Source: Siphonodentalium dalli (taxonomy: Eukaryota > Mollusca > Scaphopoda > Gadilida > Siphonodentaliidae). Taken from it: a stretch of 64,000 nucleotides of DNA. The translations under genes and the position numbers were made by a program. Under the pieces are notes generated by a model. The model saw only the letters and a list, made by a program, of their open reading frames with translations, had not been told where the DNA came from and did no database searches. Below, one piece after another: positions 9,991-21,935 of the stretch; position 1 is the first letter of the stretch, and each line of letters begins with the position of its first letter. The stretch is taken from assembly GCA_032622095.1 (NCBI GenBank), contig CP136063.1, positions 80,393,980-80,457,979 on the forward strand. The letters are read 5' to 3'.

Positions 9991-12726
9991 GACTGGATAG
10001 GCTCCAACTTACATTCAGTAGATTTTAATACACATCAATCAGACTGTTTGATCTGTTGGCAGAATTTGGGTGGTTAACTTTTAACTATAGATGTTGCATC
10101 CCTTTCAAGGCTGATCTTGAAAGTTGTTCAATGTATGTGGCCAATGGCCATCCTGCATGCATGGTTTGCTCGCCATAAATATTTCGGCCAATATTTTTGG
10201 CCATTTCTGAATTTCTCTGGCCATTTTTCAGAAACTTTGTTCAAATTGAAAAATCTAAATTTGTTTAAATGATCGAAGATAAGGATGTGAATAAAACAAA
10301 AACAAAATAAAATAAATTTTGAGATGAGAAATTGCAGCCTATATCGAATATCAAAATAGATAAACATGAGTTTCTAATACTTTGAATATCATTGGTTTAT
10401 CATTCTGGCACAGTTTATTTACGGTCTCATTGGAGTAGTATACGTAGTGGAACATCTGCACCCATCTAATTTCATTGCCATGCCAAACAGTTTTGATTGT
10501 TGTGTTTTTATTTATCTACTGACCAATGTTCGAAGAGTTGTGTTATTACCTCATGGTTATCACGAAGAACTGATAACAGAAGTGTCATTAATTGAAATTG
10601 TTTGTAAAAACTGTTGGAATCTACAGTTTATTTTGTTGAGTTTATTTTTTGAAACAGTGTACCCCAGATTTACCAAGGTTAACCACATTTAGTTGATTTG
10701 ACTGGTTAGAAAGAAACTGGTTATAAACCTTTAAAAAGTGGGCGTGGCTACATCTTTCAGGACAACCAGGCAGCAGGTTTTGTTTCAAATGTTTCTCATT
10801 TACTCGACCTGAATTATTTCTTTTCATCTTTAAAAATGTATTTAGGGTTCCAGACCTGCAGTTACAACAAGCACATAGAAAATCAAATTTACAATCCTTT
10901 TCTGCTTCGTTCCATTGGGAACAAAATGCTGAAAAGCAAATGTGACGCATAATAGGGGTGAAGGAAAGGGTCTATCGGCCCTTTCGACCATCCCGGGGTT
11001 ACCCCCCCCCCCCCCCCAAAATCACGGGAGGAAAAAAAGTGACGCATAATAGATCTATTAATAAGTATATGATTTGGTTTTGGGGGTGTGGGGGAATTAA
11101 CAAAATAAGTATTGGTGTCCCTCTAAAATAACAAATCGATTTAAAATATATAGAAAATTAAATATCAAACCAGGCAGCGTCATTCAGATGGGAATTTATA
11201 TTTGAAACATGTCATTTTATACACTAGAATCTAAAAAAATTTAAATTGTTTCGGAAAATTTGACCTGGAACCCTGAAAACCTCTTTTAATAGCTGGTCTT
11301 AAGATTATACCTGAAAACAAATTCTGGTTCTCAGGCACCGCCCACGTTAAGCCGCATAAATAAGCCACATCTAAACCTTTCAGGAGGAAATATTTTTTTA
11401 AGCATCATTTTATGCAATAATGCTATTAAATGTGTTATCTTTTTCTATGCAGAGAAAACAAAAGTTTTATTTTAAAGCCATGGAAGGCACTCGTGATAAG
11501 GTTATAATGTTATTTGAATTTCGCCTTTGAACTGGCTAATAACAAACACTATTAAGATATCGTACACCAGTATATCACCTAAAATCATATGTGCTTCTTG
11601 AGTTTATTACATATTGCGGTATTTGCCAGAACATGTCTGCACAGTACAACAACTGATAATTTCTTGTGTGTTATACTAAGAAATAAATGATAGGCGACTA
11701 GAGTACCACTATTGCTGGTAATATATACTTATTGCAGAAATATGCAACACAAAGGAATTCGTTCCTATTGATCATTATCTGTATTTTAGAGTTATCGTTC
11801 TTTGCTGAAAATGACTAACGAGGTCGCCTGTTATAGCTTTTCAACATGTCATCACTGATGAATTATTGATAATGAAAATGGGAACAAAGTTGATCTATTT
11901 TTCACGTTCTTTATTGTGAAAATGGTTTCACAAGCTTTGTATTATTTTTCAGCTTTACCAACCACGAACGCCTTCCGTAACTTTTATGGCCCTGTTATTA
12001 TTTTGTACATCTATTTGTGTAGACCTTAGTAAAATTGGGGGATTTGTATGCTATGTTGAATCCTGTTTATGATTCAACACTTGATATGGACAGTCACAGA
12101 TACGTCACTCCAGCTTTTGTTGTAACAGCATGCCTAGCCTCTTACTAGCTTGATCATTATGTTTTCAAAGTTCCGTTATCTACTATCTGAATAAATTAAA
12201 TGTCTGCTGAGAAAATGTGAGAAAAATTATTGACGTAACATGATTGACTCTTTAGACAGTCCTGGAGGAAATACTGTTGGGCTGGTTCTCAAAGTTAAAA
12301 TTTTATGCGAACATCAAAGACATTTTCAGCCCAAGACATTTTCAGGCACTTCGTCTATCAAATTTGTTGCCTAAATTGAAAATTGATTTTGTTAACAAGA
12401 AACTGTTCTCATTGAGTCAAACATGTTGCTTTAACTTTTTTCAGATTCGATCAAAAGATATTTGAACACAGCATTGATTACTAAAATGTTACCGTGTTAA
12501 ATCAGCCATTGACAAGTCAGTTGTATCTGTTTTCTCTTTACAGTATATTGACATTTGCTCATGCAATCTGAAGACATGGAGTAAGTGCTTAAGAGGGCAG
12601 GCTCAAGTTTTAATTATCTGAAGTGGGTCAATATTAGTTTTATGACAAAATTGCCTTGTTAATTTTAAAACAAGATGACTTCTTTATGAACAAGTTGAAA
12701 TGAGTTGTGGACTAAACGTGGCTTAT
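9991..12726. other. Non-coding stretch with one small retroposon-like insert
   Basis: AT-rich sequence without a supportable exon. The only structures I could name are the insert with 14-bp flanking repeats at 10942-11052 and the C-run inside it. Short open frames here show no family resemblance or codon signal. Confidence 0.4.
10942..11052 (+). mobile_element. Possible retroposed small RNA: 83-bp insert with 14-bp target duplication
   Basis: GTGACGCATAATAG occurs at 10942-10955 and again at 11039-11052. Between them is an 83-bp GC-rich insert, unlike its AT-rich surroundings, which ends in AAAAAAA right at the second copy. A perfect long flanking repeat plus a terminal A-run is the signature of LINE-type target-primed insertion. 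The insert contains a hairpin (GAAAGGG…GCCCTTTC) and a long C-run. I do not recognise the source RNA. Confidence 0.55.
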
Positions 12727-12979
12727 GTAACCTCTTTGCTGCTGTGACCTCCTTAACTATTACGGACGTTAACTGGAACTTATTGGTGCATCGGAACAAC
12801 TATCACAAAGTTTCAAACAGTTTATGATGTTCCACGATTGTAAACGATAATAGCTTTTCAACTGAGTCAGTTTTATGGTTTTTGTGATCTTCCCGTTATA
12901 TTTTTCCACTGGAAAATGGCAATAACATCAAAAGCTCAGCACACGACGTCATAACGTCATTTAGCAGCAAAGAGGTTAA
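12727..12979. mobile_element. TTAA-type MITE with CCTCTTTGCTGCT ends
   Basis: Inverted ends CCTCTTTGCTGCT (12731-12743) and AGCAGCAAAGAGG (12963-12975) are perfect. TTAA follows the right end, and GTAA, one change from TTAA, precedes the left. This fits a 253-bp piggyBac-like non-autonomous element of a family different from A and D. It has no coding capacity. Confidence 0.65.
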
Positions 12980-14152
12980 ACAGTAATTATCATAGCAATT
13001 TGTTTGTTTTTTTAATTGAAACCAAAATTTTTATGCGAAATCTATTGCAAATATTGGTTTGTTTCTGGTAAAAACCCCTTCAAGGAATTTTGCACACTTA
13101 TTTAAAATTGGCACTTTTTTTGTTCTTCTTTTTTTTTTAAATCAAACATTTACATACTAAAAGGATATATTTGAACTGATACACCAAAAATATTATACTA
13201 AATCTCTTAAAATTTTACAGCACCGTTAGTACAGAAAATATAACCACATTTACAATAAGTGCAAATTAAGGCCATCAATTCTTATGAATTTCCAGCTGTG
13301 AGAAGCAAGATTGAAGGTGGAAAAACTAGTCCACTGTCATCCTTTATGTTGCATCAAATATTGACCCATTTCAGATGGAAATGGGACCTGCCCAACAAAT
13401 TAATTATTGACTTAGGCATATTATGACAATAATTTTCTGAGCTTCATTTCCCTTGTAAAGCATGGGAATAATTACTGTTAGTGCGAATTATATGTCTTTA
13501 ATGTCAGTAAAATATGCTGCAGTGAGCTGTTTTCTATCACCTAGGCCATTAAAATAAAATATCTGTGTTCACAGGCAATTAGATCTCAATTTTGAGATAT
13601 TGGAGGGAGGCTTTTTATTTTTTTCTCAAAATATGGAAAAACCTACTTCAGAAAGTAAAACTTATGTTCGTTGTTAAATCCAATATATTGAACAGAAAAT
13701 AGAAAATTTTTAAAAGAAAATTTCAGTGATAAAGCAGGTGCCTGAGAAGACAGAAATGTTATTTATTTGGCCACAGATAATAAATCATATAATAAATTTC
13801 ATACTCAATATGAGTTCCTGGTAAAATTGGTAGAGCTAATGTTAGAGCACTTTTATTTGCAGAAAGAGATATTTTTTTTTCTTCAGATTGTTGGCTTTAG
13901 TAATGTTTTGTGAAAGAACGACTTTGGAAAATAACCAGCCAGTATGTTGCAAAAGTTGCATGATGTTCGGACTGTCAGTTTCTTAGGGGTGATTTCCTGG
14001 AGAGAATATTTTTAAGAGAATCTTTTTTTTTCAAATGCTAATTATTCATTGTGAACATGTGACACACTGCTGCCACCTGACATCAATATATGTATAATTA
14101 ATGTTTCATTCCTTGTTAAGTTATTTTCTGTGAATATGCATTGCTCACTGAA
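12980..14152. other. Non-coding, AT-rich
   Basis: I see no exon, transposon end or tandem repeat in this stretch; several T- and A-runs only. Confidence 0.4.
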
Positions 14153-14337
14153 CCCTTTATACACTAAATACTCTAGTAGTTCCCTTAGGAAATGTTCAGA
14201 TAATAAGTTCAACAATCAAACGACCATAGCTCATTTGTTGAACTTATTATCTGAACACCAATGAATATGAATCATTCTGCTCTTGTATTATCTTTATTTT
14301 GAATGTTGTAAGCTTTTATTACCTGAACACTGATAAA
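14153..14337. mobile_element. TTAA-type MITE, truncated (family D, copy 1)
   Basis: The left end (AACCCTTTATACACTAAATA) and the interior resemble the complete element at 21936-22168. It carries a perfect inverted pair, GTTCAGATAATAAGTTCAAC and complement (about 14194-14258). The right end is replaced by the 21-bp minisatellite. Confidence 0.5.
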
Positions 14338-14472
14338 CGTTGCTGAATTGCCCAAAAATGCCGCGGAATTGCTTATAAACGCCACTGAATTGCCAATAAA
14401 TGCCGCGGAATTGCTAATAAATGCCACTGAATTGCCGATAAATGCTGCTGAATTGCCGATAAACGCTGCCAC
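14338..14472. repeat. 21-bp minisatellite, about six copies
   Basis: The unit is roughly aatgccgcggaattgcnnata, varying between gccgcgg, gccactg and gctgctg. The period is a multiple of three, so one minus-strand frame stays open and reads as a 7-residue repeat (AFIGNSA). I regard that frame as a by-product of the period. Confidence 0.8.
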
Positions 14473-14549
14473 ATTTTCACAAAATCGCCTTGAATTTCAT
14501 TGGGTCTGAGCTGAAGGAACTCTTTAACATCCAGCCCACGTATTATGTT

Positions 14550-14987
14550 CAAGTCTGAGTTTAGTGTGCCTGTCATTTGCAGAATGAGGTCCCCAGAGGG
14601 TGAATTTAGTGACGTTATCCCGCAGTGGGCTAGTATCACTAAATTCACCCTCTGGGAACCTCATTCTGCTTAGGAAAGTTTCTTTATTATCAAATTTCTA
14701 TAGAATCTTCTGGAAAATAGATTCTATTTCTTTTTTAGTTTAGTTTCTCTAAATCCTGATATTGGCAGATGACACATTGCATAAATGATGTGCCCAATGA
14801 TGTCACAATATTCACCATAAGAGAATTTCAATCTTGAGTCTATGTCTTCCGTAGCAGATGAGGCCATTGCAGAATGAGGTCCCCAGAGTGTGAATTTAGT
14901 GATGCTAGCCCGATATGCGGGATAGTCACTAAATTCACCCTCTGGGGACCTCATTCTGCAAATAACGGGAGCACTAAACTCGGCTTG
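14550..14987. mobile_element. hAT-like MITE with 8-bp target duplication (family B, copy 3)
   Basis: ATTATGTT immediately precedes the left end (CAAGTCTGAGTTTAGTG) and immediately follows the right end (ACTCGGCTTG). An 8-bp duplication is diagnostic of hAT transposition. Two GAATGAGGTCCCC hairpins (14582-14670 and 14873-14958) sit inside the ends. This is the best-preserved copy of family B and fixes the boundaries for the others. Confidence 0.85.
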
Positions 14988-15297
14988 ATTATGTTCCTTG
15001 ATATTAAATGTTCAGAAAACAAAGAATTTGGAACGCTTTAGAACAAATGCAGTTGAAATAGAGTTTTGCTTCTTCGTTTAGGATGCTTGATTTGTGAACA
15101 AGCCGGATCAAATCAGAAATTGTACACAGATCTTCACTCCGAAATGGGCACTGAGTTTATTTGGCATCCGTTACAACAAATTACAACTACATGTCTCATT
15201 TGTCCGCCAAAGTAGACTAATCAAGAAATAATTGACCTTTTGACTGCTTTTTTTTCTATTCTACGAACTAATTTTTCTGCATCATAGCATAATACAC

Positions 15298-15981
15298 CAG
15301 TGTTCACACTGGCCCAAAATTTTCTTGAGCCACCACCTTAGCCACTTGTGATTTTTTGTTAGCCACTTTTCATTTACTTGAGCCACATTTTTTCAACTCA
15401 AATTTTTTGGAGCCACTTTGATTTAAACATATTCAAAGAACAACACAAGCTAATTTAATCAAATATTTATTATAATATAATATAATATAACATGTTCTGG
15501 TAGGTAAAATAACAACAATGAGAACAATATTAATAATCAAACATTGAAAATTCTGCGAGATTTTACATCTGCCCATTTATTAAATGAATTACCAAAATTA
15601 AAATCTAACATTGGAGGGCCTTCAGTTGCAATTTTCATTAACAAGTTTAAATGTGGAACAGAAAGTCTGTTGCATCACACAAATTTGTCGAATCAACTAC
15701 TTTAACGCATATTACAGTTTTATCAGGAGTCCGTTCTATGGATGACTTTCCAAAAAAATCGGTCACTTTTTTTGTTTTAGTAGACGGTTCCGCACTATGT
15801 TGGTACTTATGCGGGATAGTGTTGTCTGATTGTAAACTTAATCTGTCCGACGGCATTTATTTTAAGAGCCACACACCTAAATTCTTTGAGCCACTTTCTT
15901 TAGCCACTAGCACATTTTCTTGAGCCACTTTTGTTTTTCTTTCGCAATATGCGACATTTGCTCACGGCAGCGTGAACACTG
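15298..15981. mobile_element. hAT-like non-autonomous element, 684 bp, with perfect target duplication (family E)
   Basis: TAATACAC lies at 15290-15297 and again at 15982-15989. The ends are CAGTGTTCACACTG and, inverted at the right, CAGTGTTCACGCTG, typical of hAT. Subterminal sequence has repeated GAGCCAC motifs at both ends. A minus-strand frame at 15647-15856 reads MPSDRLS…KKVTDFFGKSS; the TDFFGK stretch resembles N-terminal linker sequence of some hAT proteins, so this may be a transposase remnant. I would not call it a gene. Confidence 0.85.
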
Positions 15982-15989
15982 TAATACAC

Positions 15990-16789
15990 TATAAATATCC
16001 AACAAGAACATATGAGTTTTATTATTTTAAAATTCACTCAAATCCCAAGAATTAAAATGATGATTGAAGGTGGCAAAGCTGTGTCCATGTCTTATTTTTT
16101 TAATGATATTTTTACGTGTTTTTTTGTAAAGAGAATAGTGCAGTTATTTATACTCAATGTGCACTTGTTTTAAATTTTTTGTGATTTGTTTCTGTGATTT
16201 TAAAATATTTTTAAAGGTGTCGTGATAAATTTTGGATTGTTAGCGGGAATGAATTTTGAGGTACATGGTATTTTGAAAACTCTTGCATGGTTGAACTTGA
16301 AGATGAGTTCTGATTTCAAGATCTTGAAGGTTTGGCAGTATGATTATTCACAAAGAGTAAAAATTGTCTTGTGTTTTCAGACCCTATTATTTACATATTC
16401 AATGCTACCTTATCAACGGTTTCATAAAACATCTATTGTTCAGAGGAACTTCATGCTCCCATGTTTTTCCTGCCTCCCTGACTATTGGTTTTGCAAAATT
16501 AACATTACTCAGTCCCACAAAGTCATTTGTGTCAAAGCCATTTGAAGGGTGAAACATTAATTTAATTTCCTTTTCATATTTGTGAACAAAATTAATATTT
16601 TCTTTAGACTGTGATTGGATGTCTGATTCAGCTGCCATAGAAATTCTACTTCGGGAAAAATAAAGTTTTGTGAACAAGATTTGCTAAATATTTTCTAAAA
16701 ACCAGTTCTTAGCCTGTACAATTTATTGCTCAGTTGTTTGTTCACAAAAATAATAGTTGTCAGTTTGACCCATTTTGTTTATCATTTAA
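15990..16789. other. Non-coding
   Basis: AT-rich. Overlapping open frames on both strands at 16222-16677 match no family I recognise and have no clear splice context. Nothing further was found. Confidence 0.35.
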
Positions 16790-17235
16790 ATCTTCTTAGG
16801 TCATCAAAGGTAATCAATTTGATGGTCCCCAATATCATCAGATTCCAACAACAACATTTTTTTGAAATGCTGCTTCAGTTATCAGAATTGATTAATTGCC
16901 CAAAAATAATGCTAACCACAGTCAACTTTTGTACAAATTGACCAAAACATGTTATTTATCAACATTTTGTTCAACTAAATCTGTCCGGATTGTCAAATAT
17001 CTTAACACTGAAAGCCACTTGATTTTAGAGTTATCCATCTTCATCCGCAATTTGGTCCGAGCTAGTCGGCTTGACAAATATTTGCCAGCCTGCCATATAC
17101 ATATACAATTTACATATAGCAGGGAAATAATTTTTTTGTTTTTTTTAAATCAATATTTAATCACTCTGAGCTTTGATGGATGGGTTCCTCGACTCAAATC
17201 AAATTTTTTTTACCTCTGAAGCCAAAGAAATAGTA
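16790..17235. mobile_element. Degraded foldback element (family G, copy 1)
   Basis: The segment shares tttagagttatccatc, gatgggttcctcgactc and ccaaagaaatagtaat with 26500-26782 and 28688-29169. The left part carries aaaggtaatcaatttgatgg, a diverged form of the AAAGGTACTCAATCCGA end. Its exact boundaries are lost. Confidence 0.5.
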
Positions 17236-17659
17236 ATTTGGTAGCGATAATTCAGATTTATGCATCTTTTATGTTGCATCAATTTGGTTTAAGAACCACA
17301 TCATTGTGCAAGGGTGTACAGTGTAAGATCTCGGTGACTATCGCACAACAAATACACATGCATCATGGGAATACAAGAGTATGTTTGGGGAGTCCGAAAG
17401 TCAGTGCTGATGCAGGTGATTCCATGAGTCATATTTGTCAATCAGAAATGCATCATCGTTGAAGCATAATAATGAAAATCAACATTTCAAAATGGTGGTA
17501 AAGAAAGTTCTGACCAACTAAGAGTTGACTGCTCAATTTCACTGCAACAAGACACTTGCATTATTCAAAACCTATACATATTTCATAATTTTAGTTAAAT
17601 ATATCATAATTTTTGATATAATGAAATTATGAGAGATTAATACTGTCATATGGACTAGC
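17236..17659. other. Non-coding
   Basis: No exon, transposon end or tandem repeat was recognised. Confidence 0.35.
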
Positions 17660-18267
17660 CAAGCTTTGAAATTTGTGCGTCTGACATATGCAGAATGAGG
17701 TCCACAGAGGGAGAATTTGGTGATGCTATCCTGCGAAGTGGGCTAGCATCACTAAACTCACTCTCTGGGGACCTAATTTTGATTAGGCCTCATCTGCTAT
17801 GGGAGACCTTGGATGAGATTGAAGTTCACCAGTTGAAGTTGGTGATGTTCACCCATTTAACAGGCTCCTCCATTGTGAATTTTATCTTCTGCAAATTAGG
17901 GGATATAGAAATTATAGAAGTAACTAAATCAACTACATGTTTACCCATTAGTCACCTCGATTATGCAATTTATCCGCTGCAAATTAGGAGATATAGAAAC
18001 TGAACAGAAGTAACTAAATCAACTACATGTTTACCCATCTCGATTATCTTCTGCAAATTAGGAGATATAGAGACTGAACCGAAGGGAAAATGTAACTAAA
18101 AACAATGTTAATTGGAGACTAAATACTTCCTACCTAGAAGATGAGGCCTAAGCAGAATGAGGTCCCCAGAGGGTGAATTTGGTGATGCTAGCCCACAATG
18201 TGGGATAGTATCACTATATTCACCCTCTGGGGACCTCATTCTGCAAATGTCACTATTTCCAGGCTTG
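17660..18267. mobile_element. hAT-like MITE (family B, copy 4, diverged)
   Basis: The left end CAAGCTTTGAAATTTGTG and right end TTTCCAGGCTTG are imperfect inverted copies. Two GAATGAGGTCC hairpins lie at 17693-17775 and about 18156-18242. The interior contains a local duplication of ~60-70 bp: gcaaattagg(a/g)gatatag recurs three times between 17890 and 18070. No target duplication survives. Confidence 0.65.
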
Positions 18268-18377
18268 TTGAATGTCGATTACTTCTGTACCCCTTAGCAA
18301 AAGTAATGTTCACAACTCGACATCAGAAGGTTCTTTGGAGTGCACGAAACAGACCCTATCCGTGTATAGATAATGGC

Positions 18378-18540
18378 TGTAATGCCCTAAATAATCGACT
18401 CCTTAACCACAGCAGAATTATGGGTAACTTTTCAGGATTTAGTCGGAAATATGGCTTATTGCCATTCATCGGAAAGCTCTCCCCGAGAGCTTTCCGATGA
18501 ATGGCAACAAGCCATATTTCCGACTAAATCCTGAAAAGTA
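18378..18540. mobile_element. Palindromic MITE (family C, copy 2, right end lost)
   Basis: The left arm (from GTAATGCCC) and the centre (GAGCTCTC-type hairpin near 18480) are almost identical to 7715-7928. The right arm stops at aatcctgaaaagta, so about 65 bp of it is deleted. Confidence 0.75.
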
Positions 18541-18821
18541 CATCTGATTCTTTTTTTATGCAAAATACTCGTCAGGTGAATCTGTCAATTTCAACCATGC
18601 AGAGCTTTAAATATCACCCAAGATACTTAAAAAAGCTAATATGAGATAGAATGAGGTTAATTTTTTTTCAGGGATTTATGCATTGCAATAATTGTTCCAT
18701 ACACTGTATTATCAAAAAAACATCCAGAGCTATCTTGTTTTCTTTGTGTTGGTCTACTGAAAATTGTGCTCAGGTATGCATGTAGAAATTAGATTGGGCA
18801 ATGTCCTGAGTATTATGATGC

Positions 18822-19007
18822 TTAACCCTTACTGTACTAAATAGATTCTCCAATTTAGTTATAAAAGTCTACATTGGAATAGTCCATTATTCATTTGGAG
18901 GGGTGTTCAGGAAAAATGAGCGGATGATAGTTTGACAAAAAGGCAATACATGTACAACATTTCTAAAGGGCACTACTCATCAGAATATTTAGTAATGAAT
19001 GGGTTAA
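18822..19007 (-). mobile_element. TTAA-type MITE (family D, copy 2)
   Basis: TTAA at 18822-18825 and 19004-19007 bounds ends CCCTTACTGTACTAAAT and …AGTAATGAATGGG. The interior (ctccaatttagttataaa…ggaggggtgttcagg) is the reverse of the element at 21936-22168. It abuts the next copy, sharing one TTAA. Confidence 0.65.
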
Positions 19008-19431
19008 CCTTTTCTTTACAAAATACTAATTGATGAGTAGTGCATTTTATCTCAGTCAACACTATAAATAACCCAACACAAATTGAATATCATAATTATA
19101 TTCTAATTAACATTATATTAAAGTTCCTGCATCGCCATCGATATCATTGCGCTAAGCTCTTACATCACTGCGCGTGTCGATAATACATGTGAGTCATACT
19201 GAAAAATGTGAAGCCGGATTTAGGGGCTAATTATGTGATAAAAACTCTTTGAACTTATTATCTGAATATTTCCCAGCAATGAATAGGAATCCTTATGCAC
19301 TTATATATTATCTATTCATCTGTCTGCCTTGTTAATATTCCCTGACCATCCTTCCATAATGTATAAAAGACTAGTCCAAGGTGCACATTTATAACTGGGT
19401 GGGAGAATCAATTTAGTAAAGAAGGGGTTAG
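19004..19431 (+). mobile_element. TTAA-type MITE (family D, copy 3)
   Basis: It starts TTAACCTTTTCTTTAC and ends GTAAAGAAGGGGTTAG, where the right TTAA has become TTAG. The interior has gaacttattatctga and the 'cctccaat…gaataggaatcc' region of the family. It is in opposite orientation to copy 2, which it touches at 19004. Confidence 0.6.
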
Positions 19432-20651
19432 AAGCTACTTTCATGCATAGTCATCAATTTATTTCATTTTTTGCAAACTCGTCGCTGAAATGTTCTATAT
19501 CCATTTTGGTGTGAAAATGAGATAACTGTACCATTCCGAAAAACACAAGATATTGAGTATAGCACATACTAGATGTGAATGAGAGGCTATGAAAATATGT
19601 TCCATCTCCCGAATTAGTTTTTATGTCAGTGCTGTATTCTATCTCCACTGTGGACCAATGAATTGATTTAATTTGTAACACATGATCGCATAAATTTCAG
19701 CACTATAATGTTCTATCTTGAACCGACAATGGTAAACAATGGGAACTAATGGCCATCAATTTGCTTGATTGGAAATAGTGCATTCGTTCTCTTATATATG
19801 AAAATCTTAATTCTAGCTGAATTCGTTGGTTAAAATAGCACAGAAAATGACACAATCCAGATAGTCAAATTTTGAAATTGAGTTTCCCACAAAAATGGAT
19901 ACAGAACATTATTGCACCGATGCAACAATTCTTAAGACCATCAATGAAAATCATGAAATTTGAATTTTTACAAACATTTTGCATTATATAGTGTCACCTT
20001 TGGTAACTGGGTTACTTACTGATGGCCAGTTAACTGATTCCTAATCATTCATTTGTAGGGATGTTTGTTGAACTTCTATCATAACATCCCTCCGAATAAG
20101 AATCCATAGACTCGTTCTCTGCCTGTTTTAGGCTTGTAATTATCTTCGTACAAATTTGGTATCCAACCATTTGTGGAATCTTACAATCAAAGCCAGGCTT
20201 TGTCATATAATGATATTGAATGAAAGCTATAAATATGCTTGATTTTTAGTCAAAATTCCTGGAGAAGATCAAAGCATCAAATACATATCAGGACATTGTC
20301 TCGACAGTATCACATAACTGCTATTTTGAACTTTAATACAAAGTTCCAAAACTCTCGTTATTTGTATTTATTGTCTAATAGGTCTGATTATTTCCAGCAG
20401 AAATATGAACATATTCCTTACGTTCATCAATTATTGTGATAAAACTATTATGAATACTGGATAAAAATGTGTAATGAATCTGATATTGCTCCTTACAGGA
20501 AGCTTGCTTGTCAGGTTGATACTTCTTGCCCATTCATCATAAATAAAGATGTATTAACCTCAAATATTATAGTTAAATAACCAATCGTCCAGCTACTGGG
20601 TACCAAATATTTAAAGTGCAAATGAAGTTGAATATTGTGCATGGGAATACG
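19432..20651. other. Non-coding, with a hairpin-core fragment near 19790
   Basis: I see no exon. At 19779-19806 a short piece, gtgcattcgttctcttatatatg, looks like half of a family A hairpin core with no ends left. Nothing else was recognised. Confidence 0.4.
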
Positions 20652-21796
20652 TAGATCATGCCATGAATCTCTACTCTGGCTACGCTCGTAGAGATCATAT
20701 TCCACCAGTTCAAAACCTGGTAATTGATGTTCTGACTGGGAACTATTTTATTGTGGGGGGGGGGTATAAACAATGCAAGTAATATATTTGTTTGTAGCAG
20801 TGTTCGCGCGGTGGTTTCGAAAGTGGCCACAAAAAATTTCATTTGGCCAACTTTTTTCGCCACAAATTCAAAAAGCGGTGAAGATATCAAGGAAGTTAGC
20901 GATGAAATATCTTCGGATACATCGTACGATGACAACAACAATCTTGTAAGTGGAGCATTGATTGAATGGTGATTGTTGTACAATGGCGATTAGTAAATGT
21001 CAAAAACCTTAATCTCTGCACTGGTTATATCATAATGATTATTATTTTTGATAAGATGAAATACATAAATGCATTGTCCTATAATTCAATGTACCAGCGA
21101 TGGCATGTCAGTTACCAATGTGCCGTAAACTGCCTCCCATCTTATAATAATAACAACCCGGCTTCACACCGTAAAGGGTATTAACACAACAATAGGTATT
21201 CAACACCTCATGATAATAAGCAACAGAACTGTTTTATTTCGGCAAAATTAGCAACGACAACTGACACACCTCATTACTTGATTAGTGGACGAACATAGAG
21301 TGAGAGAGTTATATATTTAAACAAGAGCACGCCGCCGGTGCGTGGCATAATACGCCCGTTTCTGGAGTAGAGTGGGGCATGTAGACAGAACCCATATTTG
21401 AACTTGATCTGTATACCAAATTTGGTTCAGTTCACTCGATTCAATCTAAAGTTATCATCTGGAAACTGCATATCAGGTAAAATCTAAGTTGAAAAAGGGG
21501 CATAACTCAGTCAAAATCTTGTGGACGAAACCCATATTCGAACTTGATCTGTAGTGTGGGGTGGTAAACTAAAATACCAAATTTGGCCAGAAGATTTTTC
21601 AGTCCAGCGCGAACACTGCTTAGTAGCATGTTCCTTAACGTCTTTCACAGCAGGTGAAGATCCCAGCTCAAGATAGCATGATTTAGGCGTTTTTGTGAGT
21701 GTCATAACAGGTCAGAACATCAAAAAGTTAACAGAATTTGAACTGGTAGAATATCTCTACTGGCAAAGCCAGAGTAGAGATTCATGGCATGATCTA
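20652..21796. mobile_element. Long-TIR element (family F, copy 1), interrupted by a hAT-like element
   Basis: The left end TAGATCATGCCATGAATC and the inverted right end GATTCATGGCATGATCTA continue as imperfect inverted repeats for about 100 bp (…atattccaccagttcaaa / tttgaactggtagaatat…). GGGAATAC before and GGGAACAC after suggest a degraded 8-bp target duplication. The sister copy is 44040-44531. A G-run near 20754-20764 and the nested element 20798-21618 lie inside. Confidence 0.65.
20798..21618. mobile_element. hAT-like element (family E, copy 2) nested in family F
   Basis: Ends are CAGTGTTCGCGC and its inverted partner GCGCGAACACTG. The flanks GTTTGTAG and CTTAGTAG agree at 6 of 8 positions, fitting an aged hAT duplication. 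The left interior reads SKSGEDIKEVSDEISSDTSY on the + strand and ends at a GTAAGT donor-like site (about 20946), perhaps a relic of a transposase first exon. The right part (21340-21600) contains the 'cataactca…gaacttgatctg' interspersed repeat. Confidence 0.65.
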
Positions 21797-21935
21797 GGGA
21801 ACACAAGGCTGACCAACATGCCTCAAGAATTGTATGCAATCGCTGTAGATTCCAAAACTCGCTGATGGTTAGTTAGTGTGTAGATATATAGGCCGTTTCT
21901 TGAACATTTTTATCTCAACGATCTCAACACCAATG

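Noticed and set aside
16222-16677. Overlapping frames of 90-107 codons on both strands
   Set aside because: No recognisable domain, no splice sites of note, low-complexity AT-rich codons; probably chance.
20573-20983. 136-codon minus-strand frame
   Set aside because: It spans the junction of a nested hAT-like element and its host element, so it cannot be an ancestral gene.
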